From the NCBI RefSeq assembly GCF_001456935.1, contig NZ_KQ758485.1:296944-360943 (forward strand): a stretch of 64,000 nt of DNA. Reading direction: 5' to 3'. This document shows, piece by piece, positions 17,503 through 28,687 of this stretch. Below the pieces are notes generated by a model. The model saw only the letters and a list, made by a program, of their open reading frames with translations, was not told the DNA's origin and did not search any database. The stretch's first letter is position 1. Each line of letters begins with the position of its first letter. This stretch comes from [Bacillus] enclensis (GTDB lineage Bacteria; Bacillota; Bacilli; Bacillales; Bacillaceae_B). The position numbers were made by a program, and so were the translations under genes.

Positions 17503-17820
17503 ATGAAAGAACTCAACATGAAAGTAAATCCTCTATATTCCGAGGTAGATTTGTCGATTCAGTTTCACTTTGAATTTGTCCTAGGTGAAAGCAAGATTGG
17601 GGAAGCATTGGTTTCCACGTACGCCATCCAGGACAATTCAGAAATGCCTCCCTACAACAAAGGCATCAGCTACAGAAAGACTTCAAAATGCGCGGTGATC
17701 GACCGGTTCGAAGTCATCAATGAAACTGAAAAGTTGTGTATGAATAAACTCCACCATTTCCTGCAGGTGATCGGCATGAGGGAAATTCACTCAGGGTACG
17801 ATTTATATCAAGAAGCATAA
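17503..17820 (+). CDS. Conserved-looking small protein of unknown function (105 aa)
   Basis: I do not recognise this protein. It has no signal peptide or membrane helix and a mixed alpha/beta composition, with two Cys residues (SKCAV and KLCMN). Two ATG codons are adjacent (17500 and 17503); the GGGGG of the ribosome site is 7 bases from the second and only 4 from the first, so I prefer 17503. A weak promoter (TTAAAA-N17-TACAAT) ends just upstream. The gene sits downstream of box 2, so it may be a target of the PlcR-like regulator. A hairpin follows the stop. Confidence 0.7.
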   Translation: MKELNMKVNPLYSEVDLSIQFHFEFVLGESKIGEALVSTYAIQDNSEMPPYNKGISYRKTSKCAVIDRFEVINETEKLCMNKLHHFLQVIGMREIHSGYDLYQEA

Positions 17821-17830
17821 GTATATTGGA

Positions 17831-17872
17831 GGTCATCCCTTGCGCTGCGAGAGATGGCCTTTACCTTATTTT
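17831..17872 (+). terminator. Probable terminator of the 105-aa gene
   Basis: GGTCATC pairs with GATGGCC (one G-U) and an inner stem extends it. The hairpin lies 11 bases past the stop and is followed by TTTACCTTATTTT, a weak tail. Confidence 0.4.
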
Positions 17873-17984
17873 CTACGTTTTTAGAACATAACATACGAAT
17901 TGACCATCCTCATTCCCATTCACAAACTGGGGCTTTTATTATAATCGATAGCAATATTGAAAATCCTTTTCAGCCCCCTAAAAA

Positions 17985-18034
17985 AATAGAAAGCCCGTCC
18001 CTCTGTGCTTATCAAGATGAGGGACGGGTTTCTA

Positions 18035-18036
<2 letters not shown>
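17985..18036 (-). terminator. Terminator of the hut operon
   Basis: A long stem (AATAGAAAGCCCGTCCCTC / GAGGGACGGGTTTCTATT) with a 15-base loop overlaps the hutG stop codon, and the minus strand continues into TTTTTT. The GCCCGTCC core recurs in other terminators of the window (41194, 61159). Confidence 0.85.
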
Positions 18037-20237
<2,201 letters not shown>

Positions 20238-21908
20238 TTATTCTCCTCCTTTTTTCATTGGGATTTGAATGTTGTGTTTTTCGGCTGTTTTTTCTGCGAT
20301 ATCATAACCTGCGTCTGCGTGGCGGATGACACCCATTCCTGGGTCTGTCGTAAGCACGCGTTCCAAGCGCTCCTGAGCGAGGTCCGTACCATCCGCTACG
20401 ACTACCATCCCTGCGTGCAGGGAGTAACCCATACCCACTCCGCCGCCGTGGTGGAATGATATCCATGAGCCGCCTGCCGCTGTGTTGATCAGCGCGTTCA
20501 GGATCGCCCAATCCCCTACTGCGTCGCTTCCGTCCTTCATGCTTTCGGTTTCACGGTTCGGCGATGCGACAGATCCGCAGTCGAGGTGGTCACGGCCGAT
20601 GACGATCGGCGCTTTGAGTTCTCCTTTTTTAACCAGCTCATTGATGGCAAGACCCATCTTCACGCGCTCGCCGTAGCCAAGCCAGCAGATCCGTGAAGGC
20701 AGTCCCTGGAACGATACCTGCTCCTGCGCCATGTCGATCCAGCGGTTGAGTGCTTCATTTTCAGGGAAGAGCTCTTTGATCAGGCGGTCTGTTCTGTAAA
20801 TGTCTTCAGGGTCTCCTGAAAGTGCTGCCCAGCGGAAAGGCCCCTTCCCTTCACAGAACAATGGACGGATATAAGCAGGTACGAATCCTGGGAAATCAAA
20901 GGCATTTTCAACTCCTTCATCCTTCGCTACCTGGCGGATATTGTTTCCGTAGTCGAATACGATTGAGCCGCTCTTTTGGAATTCAAGCATTGCTTCCACA
21001 TGTTTGGCCATGCTTTTTTGGGACAGCTGTGTATATTGGGGTGGGTTTTCTTTTCTTAGACGCGCTGCTTCTTCTATAGAGTATCCTTCAGGGACATAGC
21101 CGTTGAGAGGATCGTGCGCCGACGTCTGATCGGTTACGATGTCGATTTTCACGCCTCTTTTTAACAGCTCGTGATGGACTTCAGCTGCGTTGCCTAATAG
21201 CGCAATGGACAATGCTTTCCCCTTGTCTCTTGCTTCGTAAGCCATTGCAACTGCTTCTTCCAACGAGTCCGTCTTGACGTCACAATATTTTGTATCGAGA
21301 CGCTTCTGGATGCGCTCTTCATCGACATCGACCGCTATGACGACCCCGCCGTTCATCGTGACCGCCAATGGCTGCGCACCGCCCATTCCTCCTAGTCCCG
21401 CTGTTAGTGTGATGGTCCCTTTTAAAGAGTTATTGAAATGCTTTTTGGCTAATGCCGCAAACGTCTCATAAGTTCCCTGCAGGATGCCCTGGGTGCCGAT
21501 GTAGATCCAGCTTCCCGCCGTCATCTGGCCGTACATCATGAGGCCCTTCTGATCGAGCTCGTGGAAATGCTCCCAATTTGCCCATTTCGGTACGAGTACG
21601 GAGTTTGAAAGAAGAACCCTCGGAGCCGCTTTATGCGTTTTGAAGACGCCGACAGGCTTACCGGATTGGACTAGCATCGTTTCATCGTTTTCCAGGTTTC
21701 TTAATGTGTTGACGATTGCATCAAACGACTCCCAGTTACGCGCCGCTTTCCCGATGCCGCCGTATACCACAAGCTCTTCCGGAATTTCAGCCACTTCAGG
21801 GTCCAAGTTGTTGTACAGCATGCGGAGGACCGCTTCCTGCTCCCATCCCTTACACTCGATTTCCGTTCCTTTTTTAACCTGTACGATTCGTTTGTTTGCA
21901 TTAACCAT
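20238..21908 (-). CDS. hutU: Urocanate hydratase HutU
   Basis: Second step: urocanate to 4-imidazolone-5-propionate using tightly bound NAD+ as electrophile. The 556-residue protein has the urocanase signature around [16 protein letters not shown] and the Gly-rich segments [13 protein letters not shown] and [11 protein letters not shown]. Full length compared with the family (about 550 aa). It overlaps the end of hutH by 8 bases. Confidence 0.97.
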   Translation of the reverse strand: MVNANKRIVQVKKGTEIECKGWEQEAVLRMLYNNLDPEVAEIPEELVVYGGIGKAARNWESFDAIVNTLRNLENDETMLVQSGKPVGVFKTHKAAPRVLLSNSVLVPKWANWEHFHELDQKGLMMYGQMTAGSWIYIGTQGILQGTYETFAALAKKHFNNSLKGTITLTAGLGGMGGAQPLAVTMNGGVVIAVDVDEERIQKRLDTKYCDVKTDSLEEAVAMAYEARDKGKALSIALLGNAAEVHHELLKRGVKIDIVTDQTSAHDPLNGYVPEGYSIEEAARLRKENPPQYTQLSQKSMAKHVEAMLEFQKSGSIVFDYGNNIRQVAKDEGVENAFDFPGFVPAYIRPLFCEGKGPFRWAALSGDPEDIYRTDRLIKELFPENEALNRWIDMAQEQVSFQGLPSRICWLGYGERVKMGLAINELVKKGELKAPIVIGRDHLDCGSVASPNRETESMKDGSDAVGDWAILNALINTAAGGSWISFHHGGGVGMGYSLHAGMVVVADGTDLAQERLERVLTTDPGMGVIRHADAGYDIAEKTAEKHNIQIPMKKGGE

Positions 21909-23424
21909 TCGTCGTTTCCTCCTTTGTTTTCGTAATCGATTTTAGTTGGAATTGTTTCAGCCAGCTTGCTGCTTTTTCTATATCTTTCGAGAAGATCCGG
22001 TCCTTCGTGATCGAAGGGACGATTTTTCTCGCTTTTTCATAAAATTTACGGGTCGTGCTTGCGAGCAGGTCCGTCCCGCGATGCTCGACTGCCTGCAGAT
22101 TGCAGATCAATTCGACTGCGAGGACCCTTCTTGTGTTTTGTAAAATTTGATATGCGTGGCGGGAACCGATTGTACCCATGCTTACGTGGTCCTCCTGGTT
22201 CGCTGATGACGGAATCGAGTCGACACTTGCCGGATGGGCCAGTGTTTTATTTTCAGAAACGAGCGATGCCGCACAGTATTGCATAATCATCGCGCCCGAC
22301 TGGAGTCCCGGCTGCGGGCTCAGGAATGCCGGCAGATCGTTAAGCTGCGGATTGACGAGCCGCTCGATCCGGCGTTCCGAGATGTTCGCCAGTTCAGCGA
22401 CGGCGATTTTCATGAAGTCCATGGCAAATGCGATCGGCTGGCCGTGGAAGTTACCTCCGGAGATGACCTTCTCCCCGTTTTCAAAGATCAGCGGGTTATC
22501 CGTCGCTGCGTTCATTTCGATTTCGAGCTTTTCTTTTACGTAATCTAGTGCCTGCCAGGAAGCACCGTGTACCTGCGGGATGCATCTCAGGGAGTAGGCG
22601 TCCTGAACGCGTATGTCTCCCTGCTTTGTTGTCAGTTTACTGTCTTGCAGATATTCTCTGATCCGCTTCGCCGTTGCGACCTGCTGAGGATAGCCCCTTA
22701 CTACATGTATATCTTCGTCAAATGCATCCATAATTCCTTGCAGGCCTTCCATTGTCAGACTGGCGATCATTTCACTTTGAAAAGCGAGCTCCTCCGCTTC
22801 CAGGTAGCCGACGACACCCATCGCCGTCATCGCCTGCGTTCCGTTGATGAGGGCCAGCCCTTCTTTTGCCTGAAGCTGGATCGGGAAGATGTTTTCTTTT
22901 GAGAGTACCGGCAGTGTCTGATGGACCTCGCCTTTATAATGAACCTCTCCTTCGCCCATGAGCGCCAGTGCCAGATGGGAAAGCGGTGCAAGGTCGCCGC
23001 TCGCCCCGAGCGAGCCCTGCTGCGGAATCACCGGGTGGATTTCTTTATTCAGGAACTCTACCAATCTTTCAACAATGACCGGTCTGACACCGGAATATCC
23101 TTTCAGGAGGGCATTGGCCCTAAGGAGAAGCATCGCCCTCGAAACAGTTTCCGGGAATGGATCTCCCACTCCGCACGCATGGGAATGGATAAGATTGAGC
23201 TGCAGCTCCTCCACATCATCCGAATCGATCAGGACGTCGCTGAATTTCCCGAACCCGGTCGTGATCCCGTATACCACACGCTTTTCCTTTACGATTTTCT
23301 CAACCGCTTCCCGGCTCTTCTTCACCCGCTCCATACTCTCTGGAGAGATGACAACCTCCTCCCCTTCATAAATGATCTTTCTTGCGTCTTCCAGACTCAA
23401 CGAACACCCCGTTAAAACGACCAT
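21901..23424 (-). CDS. hutH: Histidine ammonia-lyase HutH
   Basis: First step: L-histidine to trans-urocanate and ammonia. The 507-residue lyase contains the Ala-Ser-Gly triad (Ser142, in [14 protein letters not shown]) that cyclises to the MIO electrophile. It is the first structural gene after the HutP-type terminator at 23462-23514, so its transcription should depend on HutP plus histidine. Confidence 0.97.
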   Translation of the reverse strand: MVVLTGCSLSLEDARKIIYEGEEVVISPESMERVKKSREAVEKIVKEKRVVYGITTGFGKFSDVLIDSDDVEELQLNLIHSHACGVGDPFPETVSRAMLLLRANALLKGYSGVRPVIVERLVEFLNKEIHPVIPQQGSLGASGDLAPLSHLALALMGEGEVHYKGEVHQTLPVLSKENIFPIQLQAKEGLALINGTQAMTAMGVVGYLEAEELAFQSEMIASLTMEGLQGIMDAFDEDIHVVRGYPQQVATAKRIREYLQDSKLTTKQGDIRVQDAYSLRCIPQVHGASWQALDYVKEKLEIEMNAATDNPLIFENGEKVISGGNFHGQPIAFAMDFMKIAVAELANISERRIERLVNPQLNDLPAFLSPQPGLQSGAMIMQYCAASLVSENKTLAHPASVDSIPSSANQEDHVSMGTIGSRHAYQILQNTRRVLAVELICNLQAVEHRGTDLLASTTRKFYEKARKIVPSITKDRIFSKDIEKAASWLKQFQLKSITKTKEETTNG

Positions 23425-23461
23425 GTATATTCACCTCTAAAGATAGATTTTTTATAAACAG

Positions 23462-23514
23462 AAAAAGAGGCCCGACCCGAGGACAGAGTTCTGCCTCGGG
23501 TCGAGCCTCCTTTT
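23462..23514 (-). promoter_or_regulatory. HutP-controlled terminator/antiterminator between hutP and hutH
   Basis: A roughly 20-bp stem (AAAAGGAGGCTCGACCCGAGG against its complement) with a short loop and a T-run ends 37 bases before hutH. In B. subtilis HutP binds UAG triplets here and blocks termination when histidine and Mg2+ are present. The leader RNA just upstream has UAGCAGUCUAG (near 23590) and UAGAAAGAGCCUAUAG (near 23530), which fit that pattern. The 5' part of the hutP-hutH gap is filled by the repeat at 23611. Confidence 0.75.
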
Positions 23515-23610
23515 GACTGGTTTCTATAGGCTCTTTCTACATTAAATTGATTTCTTAAAAAAATACATGCATTTCGATTCCATCTAGACTGCTAATTACA
23601 GTACTGACAC

Positions 23611-23717
23611 GTGCTCTTTTCGCCGACAAGCGTAAACCTGTAAACGGCAGAGTTCTCGAAAATACCAAAACCTCGGTATTTTCTAGTGTGTAATAAAGCA
23701 TAGTATCCGAAAAGAGC
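23611..23717. repeat. Dispersed ~105-bp element, copy A (GCTCTTTTCG ends)
   Basis: The element is bounded by GTGCTCTTTTCG and CGAAAAGAGC and has an internal AAAATACC / GGTATTTT hairpin followed by CTAGT. A second copy in the opposite orientation lies at 50617-50721. Copy A fills the space between the hutP stop and the antiterminator region, so it is part of the hut leader transcript. Confidence 0.75.
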
Positions 23718-23722
23718 ATAAT

Positions 23723-24169
23723 TTAGATATGATTGATGCCTAAACCGATTGTTTCGTGTTCCAATCCTTTGATGGGCGCGCCAATCGTTCCATACAGTGC
23801 GACTGCGATCCATTCGCCTTCCTCTTCGCTTTCATAAGGGGTTCCCCTTACGATGGAGAAGCGGAGGCCGACCGTTCGGAGGACTTCCCCAATCTGGGTG
23901 TGTCCCCTGGTCACCCCGGTCAGGGCTTCCATGGTCGCATGATACAGCGCATGCATTTCACGATAAAGATCTTCTCGTACAAGATCACTTCGTTTTGCTG
24001 CCGTTTCGATGGCAGCAACGATCTTCTGACTGTCCATGGAGCCGATCCTGCCTGTGCAATAGCTCCAGTCCAGCTCATTGAAATGCCGGTTCCACTCGTC
24101 TTCTTCCTTATCCAGAAGCAGGAGCAGCATGGCGTTCTTTCCAATTTTGGTATGATCCAATTTCTCCAA
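23723..24169 (-). CDS. hutP: Hut operon anti-terminator HutP
   Basis: An RNA-binding regulator that, with L-histidine and Mg2+, binds UAG repeats in the hut leader and prevents termination before hutH. The 148-residue protein has the size and sequence pattern of B. subtilis HutP ([14 protein letters not shown] at the start, [23 protein letters not shown], and the C-terminal [22 protein letters not shown]). It is the first gene of the operon. A good SigA promoter lies about 55 bases upstream. Confidence 0.95.
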   Translation of the reverse strand: MEKLDHTKIGKNAMLLLLLDKEEDEWNRHFNELDWSYCTGRIGSMDSQKIVAAIETAAKRSDLVREDLYREMHALYHATMEALTGVTRGHTQIGEVLRTVGLRFSIVRGTPYESEEEGEWIAVALYGTIGAPIKGLEHETIGLGINHI

Positions 24170-24222
24170 ATGGCATTCCTACCTTAACTAGAAAATTCTA
24201 AAAATACTAATAACTACTTATA

Positions 24223-24251
24223 TTGTATGGTGAACATCCTTATAGGTCAAC
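24223..24251 (-). promoter_or_regulatory. SigA promoter of the hut operon
   Basis: On the minus strand TTGACC and TACAAT are separated by exactly 17 bases, about 55 bases upstream of hutP. I did not find a clear catabolite-response element in the flanking sequence. Confidence 0.65.
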
Positions 24252-24406
24252 GGAAAATGTCGTGATTTTAGAAACTTAGAGAGGTAGTTTGGTAGCGTGG
24301 TAAAGGGGTTTTTGGCTTACTGCACAGAAAATAGACGTCCCCAGCTTACAGGTTCGCCTTGGTGGCTCATTGTTTATATATTGTTTTTTTCCTGACATTT
24401 GCAAAT

Positions 24407-24856
24407 TCAAGATTTTTCATAAAGCATGAATCTTCCATCATCGCAGTTGTGACTGAGATAAGAGAGAATATCGACCCTGTCTCCTTCTCTCAACGTATCT
24501 TTCATGGGAAAACGGGCACGTACATTCAGTGTTTCTTCCCCGTTGTGAGTTTCCAACACGATTTTACAGTCCAGGGGTTTTTGTTCCCTGTCATCTACCC
24601 GAACAAATTTAAAGGGAATCGAATGCTTTGCATCGATCGGCACGGCAAACAACGTGCTGAATCCAACTGTTTCTCGGATTTTGTCGGAGTATAGGATTCC
24701 TTCCAATGCGTGGGAGAAACCCGGTGGCCTGCTGACCACCACCAGTCTTTTTTTATACTGCTGGCCTTGGAATACTACGAGGTGTTTTTTTGATGTTGTT
24801 TCGATTTTCCTTGATACGTGGAAACCTTCAAATACTAAAATGAATTCTTTGTTCAT
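24407..24856 (-). CDS. Protein of unknown function (149 aa)
   Basis: I do not recognise this protein. It is soluble by composition, rich in beta-forming and charged residues, and has one Cys-Asp pair near the C-terminus (HNCDDGRF). The ATG has a strong ribosome site (AGAGGAGG, 5 bases upstream). It has no partner gene in the operon sense: the hut promoter lies downstream and the small ORF at 24994 upstream. Codon use looks normal for the window, so it is probably a real, lineage-restricted gene. Confidence 0.6.
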   Translation of the reverse strand: MNKEFILVFEGFHVSRKIETTSKKHLVVFQGQQYKKRLVVVSRPPGFSHALEGILYSDKIRETVGFSTLFAVPIDAKHSIPFKFVRVDDREQKPLDCKIVLETHNGEETLNVRARFPMKDTLREGDRVDILSYLSHNCDDGRFMLYEKS

Positions 24857-24993
24857 TACTTCCTCCTCTTTGAACTGTGTTTTTCGATAAAACTATCTAG
24901 GAATATTTTCCTATAAATTACCATTCGACACGTTTTTCCGTTTCCCTGTAAAATTTTTGTTTTTCCTACAAATATATTTGTAAGAAAGGTTTT

Positions 24994-25314
24994 CTATTGA
25001 AAGTTCTTTCCTGAATAGATAATCCGTTCGTTCTCTTTTATAAAGCAGGTAAGCTTATTGCTGTGGGTTGTGCTGGGCTGGATGTGGAAGTGATATAATT
25101 CGTAGTGATTTTTGTCGTTTTCTTTGTGGTTGGAAAAGAAGTGGATCCGCTTTTTGCCATAATTCCCCGCCCTGTAGTAGCTACTGTTTTTCTTTGTTAC
25201 TTTAAAACTGATCTTCATCGACGAAAAGTCTTTGTTGTTGTCCCACTTCTTGATCTCATTTGCACTTTCTGTCTTTCTATTCTCTTGTCTATTTGAATTC
25301 AATCTAACCGCCAC
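24994..25314 (-). CDS. Possible small basic protein of unknown function (up to 106 aa)
   Basis: An open frame rich in Lys, Asn, His and Tyr with no domain I recognise. The first start is GTG at 25314, with only AAGG very close to it. An internal Met (SSMKISFKV) is another possible start but has no ribosome site either. The C-terminal half (YELYHFHIQPSTTHSNKLTCFIK, shown here only in part) reads like a folded beta protein, but the weak start signal leaves real doubt that it is expressed. Confidence 0.3.
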   Translation of the reverse strand: MAVRLNSNRQENRKTESANEIKKWDNNKDFSSMKISFKVTKKNSSYYRAGNYGKKRIHFFSNHKENDKNHYELYHFHIQPSTTHSNKLTCFIKENERIIYSGKNFQ

Positions 25315-25504
25315 CCTTCATTCTTTTACAACAACAAATGACAATATTTTACTTTATTATCATACTACTGATTAACGTAACTTGGTATAGGCGATTTTAT
25401 TTTTATCAAATTGAATAGTTAATAGACTTTTCAATTCGTCGATTAAACCGATTAGAGTAATTAAAAGGATTATCTTGAAGGAAAAGGGATAGTCGGTGAG
25501 ATAA

Positions 25505-25918
25505 ATGAAACTTAAGCTGCATGAGGAATTAAAATGGTATCGTGAAGAAGTGCTTGAATTAACGCAGATTGAAGCTGCGGAACGGCTAAAGATAAAATCA
25601 GGAAGTCTATCAAATTACGAACGCGGTAAAAGAGAGATCTCACTGGAAATGCTGATAAGATTTAAAGAAGTCTATAAAATCCCGACGCAAGAAATGAACC
25701 GTATCCTTTATGGTGAAGAATCAGAAGGATATACAACTGACCCTATGGTTCTCAGGGAGTCATTCGAGGATGAAGAAACATCTTCCATTATCGAGATGCT
25801 GAACGCCAACCCAAAATTAAAGCGTACGCTTGCTTCCCTTACCCAACAACCAGAGAAAAGGAAAGAAAAATTCGCAAGCCAGATAAGCTCACTCTATCAT
25901 TTTGCGCAGGACTGGTAG
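25505..25918 (+). CDS. XRE-family transcriptional regulator
   Basis: A 137-residue protein with an N-terminal helix-turn-helix (about residues 5-62, including TQIEAAERLKIKSGSLSNYE) and a helical C-terminal tail of about 70 residues with no known sensor domain. The ribosome site is GGTGAG. The gene is monocistronic and ends in a strong bidirectional terminator shared with a convergent 52-residue ORF. The target genes are not evident. It stands between unknown small genes and the c-di-GMP riboswitch, in a region without B. subtilis synteny. Confidence 0.85.
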   Translation: MKLKLHEELKWYREEVLELTQIEAAERLKIKSGSLSNYERGKREISLEMLIRFKEVYKIPTQEMNRILYGEESEGYTTDPMVLRESFEDEETSSIIEMLNANPKLKRTLASLTQQPEKRKEKFASQISSLYHFAQDW

Positions 25919-25932
25919 AGATTAAATTAGGA

Positions 25933-25968
25933 AACGAAAAAGCACTCTGATCAGAGTGCTTTTTCGTT
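25933..25968. terminator. Bidirectional terminator (perfect palindrome)
   Basis: A perfect 36-bp palindrome centred on CTCTGATCAGAG with A/T runs at both ends lies between the XRE gene and the convergent small gene, serving both. Confidence 0.9.
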
Positions 25969-26109
25969 TTGTAATGTGTATTCAGTTTGAAGTTCTTGTT
26001 TTAGCCAATCTAACATCTTTATTGCATCCATATTGTCTTTTTTACCTTCATCGAAAGCTTGCTGCATGACTGAAAGAACAAGTTGCTCCTTGCTCAATTT
26101 TTTCCCCAA
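25951..26109 (-). CDS. Small acidic/helical protein of unknown function (52 aa)
   Basis: The reading frame opens at an ATG at 26136, but the ribosome site AGGAGG lies inside that extension, seven bases before a TTG at 26109. The likely product therefore begins MGKKLSKEQL and has 52 residues. It is predicted to be nearly all helical, with no signal peptide or membrane segment. Its size and helix-only nature recall small regulators such as Spo0E-type or SinI-type proteins, but no diagnostic motif is present. It is convergent with the XRE regulator. Confidence 0.6.
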   Translation of the reverse strand: MGKKLSKEQLVLSVMQQAFDEGKKDNMDAIKMLDWLKQELQTEYTLQNEKAL

Positions 26110-26310
26110 AAGACAACCTCCTACACTAAATGACAATTTATATTACTTTATTACACAATTTATCAAGCGTTCAAACACTAATTAATTGTTATTTTACCAT
26201 AAATATACACATGCATAAAGAAATACTTCAAAAAATAGTGACTTTTTTACTATATTCTTCTTACGTTTATTACCGATAAGAAACGGGTAAGATGTTACAA
26301 TATTACAGTA

Positions 26311-26395
26311 GGGTTGTGAATAATGGCAAAATCATCGAAAGGTGATGACGCAAAGCTAAAGGGGCTATCCAACGCCAGCCAGCTACCAAAACCAA
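26311..26395 (+). promoter_or_regulatory. Cyclic di-GMP-I (GEMM) riboswitch
   Basis: The conserved GEMM-I elements appear in order: GGCAAA, a stem capped by a GAAA tetraloop (ATCATC-GAAA-GGTGAT), GACGCAAAGC, GGGGCT, and AGCCAGCTACC at the 3' side. The AAGGAG ribosome site of the next ORF begins right after the aptamer, and GGTT/AACC at the two ends could form P1. Control of translation initiation is therefore more likely than control by a terminator, because no terminator lies between aptamer and ORF. Confidence 0.9.
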
Positions 26396-26407
26396 GGAGT
26401 GATCGAT

Positions 26408-26536
26408 TTGTCGTTTTTAACACCAGAAGAAATCATGATCAAAAAACAAAAGAGAAAAACTATGATGTATGTTGGGATATTTTCTGCAACAGGCATCGTG
26501 GTTGCAGGAACCACGCTTCTCACATATGGTTTCTAA
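26408..26536 (+). CDS. Riboswitch-controlled 42-aa membrane micro-protein
   Basis: The ORF starts with TTG at 26408, eight bases after AAGGAG, directly downstream of the c-di-GMP riboswitch, and ends at a terminator. The product has a polar N-terminus (SFLTPEEIMIKKQKRKT, strongly basic at its end) and one hydrophobic helix (about residues 19-41) ending YGF. The topology suggests a single-span membrane peptide. It is not a family I can name. The riboswitch implies that its amount follows the motile/sessile second messenger c-di-GMP. It could modulate a membrane enzyme or act as an exported or toxic peptide; the YknWX-like genes downstream are suggestive only. Confidence 0.75.
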   Translation: MSFLTPEEIMIKKQKRKTMMYVGIFSATGIVVAGTTLLTYGF

Positions 26537-26563
26537 AAAAGGCGTCTTTTGACGCTTTTTTTT
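26536..26563 (+). terminator. Terminator of the riboswitch micro-gene
   Basis: AAAAAAGGCGTC / GACGCTTTTTT with a TTTT loop and a run of eight T residues begins at the stop codon of the 42-aa ORF. Confidence 0.9.
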
Positions 26564-26656
26564 ATTGGTTTCTTCTATTATTCTACAATATATGGAAAAG
26601 TTCTCGGTTTTTCGATAGAATATGAGTTGAGCCTATACTACTTGGAGGAAACCGCC

Positions 26657-27322
26657 ATGAAAAAAGAATTAAATTTATTCAAGGGACTTAAAAACCCTTC
26701 TTTCTTTTTCTACGATCTTTCGACAACTGAAGACATTAAAGGTTACTGGAAAAATATCTTTCGTTTAATTTTATTATCTGTTTTTACATTCGGTTTGATT
26801 GCCTCTTTCGGTATAGGAATGGATCCTCTTTCTAAAGAACTAAACAACCTCCCCGCTACAGCATATGAATTAGAGAAGTTCCTGTTTTTCTTGGGAAGGA
26901 CCTTAAGCGGGATTTTCTATTCTATCATCATTCTGTTTATTCCAAGCATCCTTTTCTGGACGATTTCTGAGAAGGGAGAATACCGTAAGCATGTTATCAT
27001 TCAAGGATTGGTTTTATTGGTCCTGCTTATCGAGAAATTAACCTACATCCCATTATCTTTATTCTTCTCACTCGATTGGTTCTCGTCTCCCCTGTCTCTC
27101 GGAGTCGCTGCCCAATACATAACCGAGAAATCTTGGGTCATCTATTTCCTGGGGTGTTTCTCCCTATTCAAGGTCTGGATTTTTTACATACAATACAAAG
27201 GGCTGAAAAGGCTCACCGAACAAAAGAACTGGCTGATCTGGCTGGTCATTCTTCTTACCAATCTCTTTTTCTGGGCCATCACCGCATTATTAGCCTATAT
27301 CGATTTTTCAACATTAATCTAA
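26657..27322 (+). CDS. Multi-pass membrane protein, YknW/Yip1-like
   Basis: A 221-residue protein with about five hydrophobic helices after a short cytoplasmic N-terminus (MKKELNLFKGLKNPSFFF). The layout (N-terminal amphipathic stretch, then paired helices) and its position before an HlyD-type gene resemble YknW, a Yip1-family protein of the B. subtilis YknWXYZ system that protects against the SdpC toxin. A longer frame opens at 26549, but GGAGG lies six bases before the ATG at 26657. Homology to YknW is inferred from topology and context, so the family call is tentative. Confidence 0.7.
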   Translation: MKKELNLFKGLKNPSFFFYDLSTTEDIKGYWKNIFRLILLSVFTFGLIASFGIGMDPLSKELNNLPATAYELEKFLFFLGRTLSGIFYSIIILFIPSILFWTISEKGEYRKHVIIQGLVLLVLLIEKLTYIPLSLFFSLDWFSSPLSLGVAAQYITEKSWVIYFLGCFSLFKVWIFYIQYKGLKRLTEQKNWLIWLVILLTNLFFWAITALLAYIDFSTLI

Positions 27323-27344
27323 CGTTCAAAGGCTGGGATCATTT

Positions 27345-28577
27345 ATGAATAAACGGAAGGTATTATATACCGTACTCGCTTTGTCTCTCCTGTTTGCGGG
27401 GACGAATGGTTACCTGATCGAAAAGGCAAAGAGCAAAGTCGACCGGGAAGTCCGGGTCGAACATTGGGAGGCACTTAATAATGACGATCTTCAGGAAGAA
27501 CTTCCTAAATCCGGTGTTGTCACTTCCGCTGAAGAAACTTATCTATATTTTAACGATGAATTCGGCTCTTTCAAAAAGTTTCTTGTCAAAGAAGGCGATG
27601 AAGTGAAAGCAGGCACGCCGCTGTACGAATATGAAGTTACCGACTTCACAGGGCAAAAAGACGTTCTGGAATCTGAAGTCGATCAGCTCGAAGATGAAAT
27701 CGACAGTATCGATGACAATATATCCGACCTCGAACGCTTAGAGAACTCACTCCCTTCTTCTTATGATGATGAAGAGATGCCCCTCGAAGCAAGTGCCCTT
27801 GAGACAGAATATGATATAAAGAAGGAAATTGCCTCTCGGGAACTCGAAATAGACCGCCTGGAAAATCAAATCGACAGCCTTGAGCGTCAAATTTCCGATC
27901 TGGAATCATATGAAACCACGTTGACAGTCGAAAGCAGCGGGGAAGGTACAGTTAAAGAACTCTCCCACTCTGTCCAGAATCCATTAATCACGATTGCATC
28001 TGAAGCTGTGGTAGTGACGGCAGACCTGACGGAAAAGGAAATCATGGACGTGGAAGAAAACATGGACGCGAAGGTTCAGTCAGAGGTTGAAAAGAAAACC
28101 CTGAAGGGACTCGTATCGGATGTTTCCACTCTCCCTAAACGGGATCCGCATATCGAAACTGACAGCATGTATCCGATTGAGATTACGCTGCAGGATGAGG
28201 ACTATAAGCTGCTTCCCGGCCATCATGTGTTTGTCTCGGTGATCACAGATGAAGTCAAGAATGCATTAGTGGTCCCTTTTACAGCTGTTGAAAAGTCAGG
28301 GACGAAAAAAGTTATCTGGGTACTCACTGATAAAGGTACCGTGAAAAAGAAAACCGTCGAAACCGGACTGGAAGTTGACGGAAAGGTCCAGATCAAATCA
28401 GGCGTGAAAGCCGGGGAATACTATATCATGAACCCTGATGAAGTTCCTGCACTGTCAAACGGTGCGGCATTCATTACCGCCCTTGATTGGGACAAGATCA
28501 AGCTGAGAGACTTGAAGAAGATGAAACGTCCGACAGTAATCGAAAACCTTCTTCTTGGGATATTGGAAAGAAAATAG
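27345..28577 (+). CDS. HlyD/YknX-type membrane fusion protein
   Basis: A 410-residue adaptor with an N-terminal membrane anchor (about 5-24), two lipoyl-like half domains (about 60-105 and 195-230), an acidic coiled coil between them (about 105-190, many EIDSI/DQLED repeats) and a beta-barrel region (about 235-380). Such proteins link an inner-membrane transporter to the wall side. The gene follows the Yip1-like gene by 22 bases and ends at a terminator. The ATPase and permease genes expected of a YknYZ-like MacB system are missing, so it must pair with a transporter encoded elsewhere or work without one. Confidence 0.82.
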   Translation: MNKRKVLYTVLALSLLFAGTNGYLIEKAKSKVDREVRVEHWEALNNDDLQEELPKSGVVTSAEETYLYFNDEFGSFKKFLVKEGDEVKAGTPLYEYEVTDFTGQKDVLESEVDQLEDEIDSIDDNISDLERLENSLPSSYDDEEMPLEASALETEYDIKKEIASRELEIDRLENQIDSLERQISDLESYETTLTVESSGEGTVKELSHSVQNPLITIASEAVVVTADLTEKEIMDVEENMDAKVQSEVEKKTLKGLVSDVSTLPKRDPHIETDSMYPIEITLQDEDYKLLPGHHVFVSVITDEVKNALVVPFTAVEKSGTKKVIWVLTDKGTVKKKTVETGLEVDGKVQIKSGVKAGEYYIMNPDEVPALSNGAAFITALDWDKIKLRDLKKMKRPTVIENLLLGILERK

Positions 28578-28588
28578 TGTTTTGAGAG

Positions 28589-28618
28589 GACCCGCTCTGA
28601 ATTTGAGCGGGTCTTTTT
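28589..28618 (+). terminator. Terminator after the YknWX-like pair
   Basis: A GACCCGCTC / GAGCGGGTC stem with a TGAATTT loop and TTTTT tail, 12 bases after the stop. Confidence 0.9.
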
Positions 28619-28687
28619 CATACATAGTCTCTTTTGGAGTGATGATACTAAGGGTATCTGAAACTTTTTAAAGGAGACGATTTTTTT

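Noticed and set aside
26323..26625. 100-residue ORF on the plus strand
   Set aside because: It runs through the c-di-GMP riboswitch, out of frame across the 42-aa ORF, and through its terminator. Those features explain the DNA.
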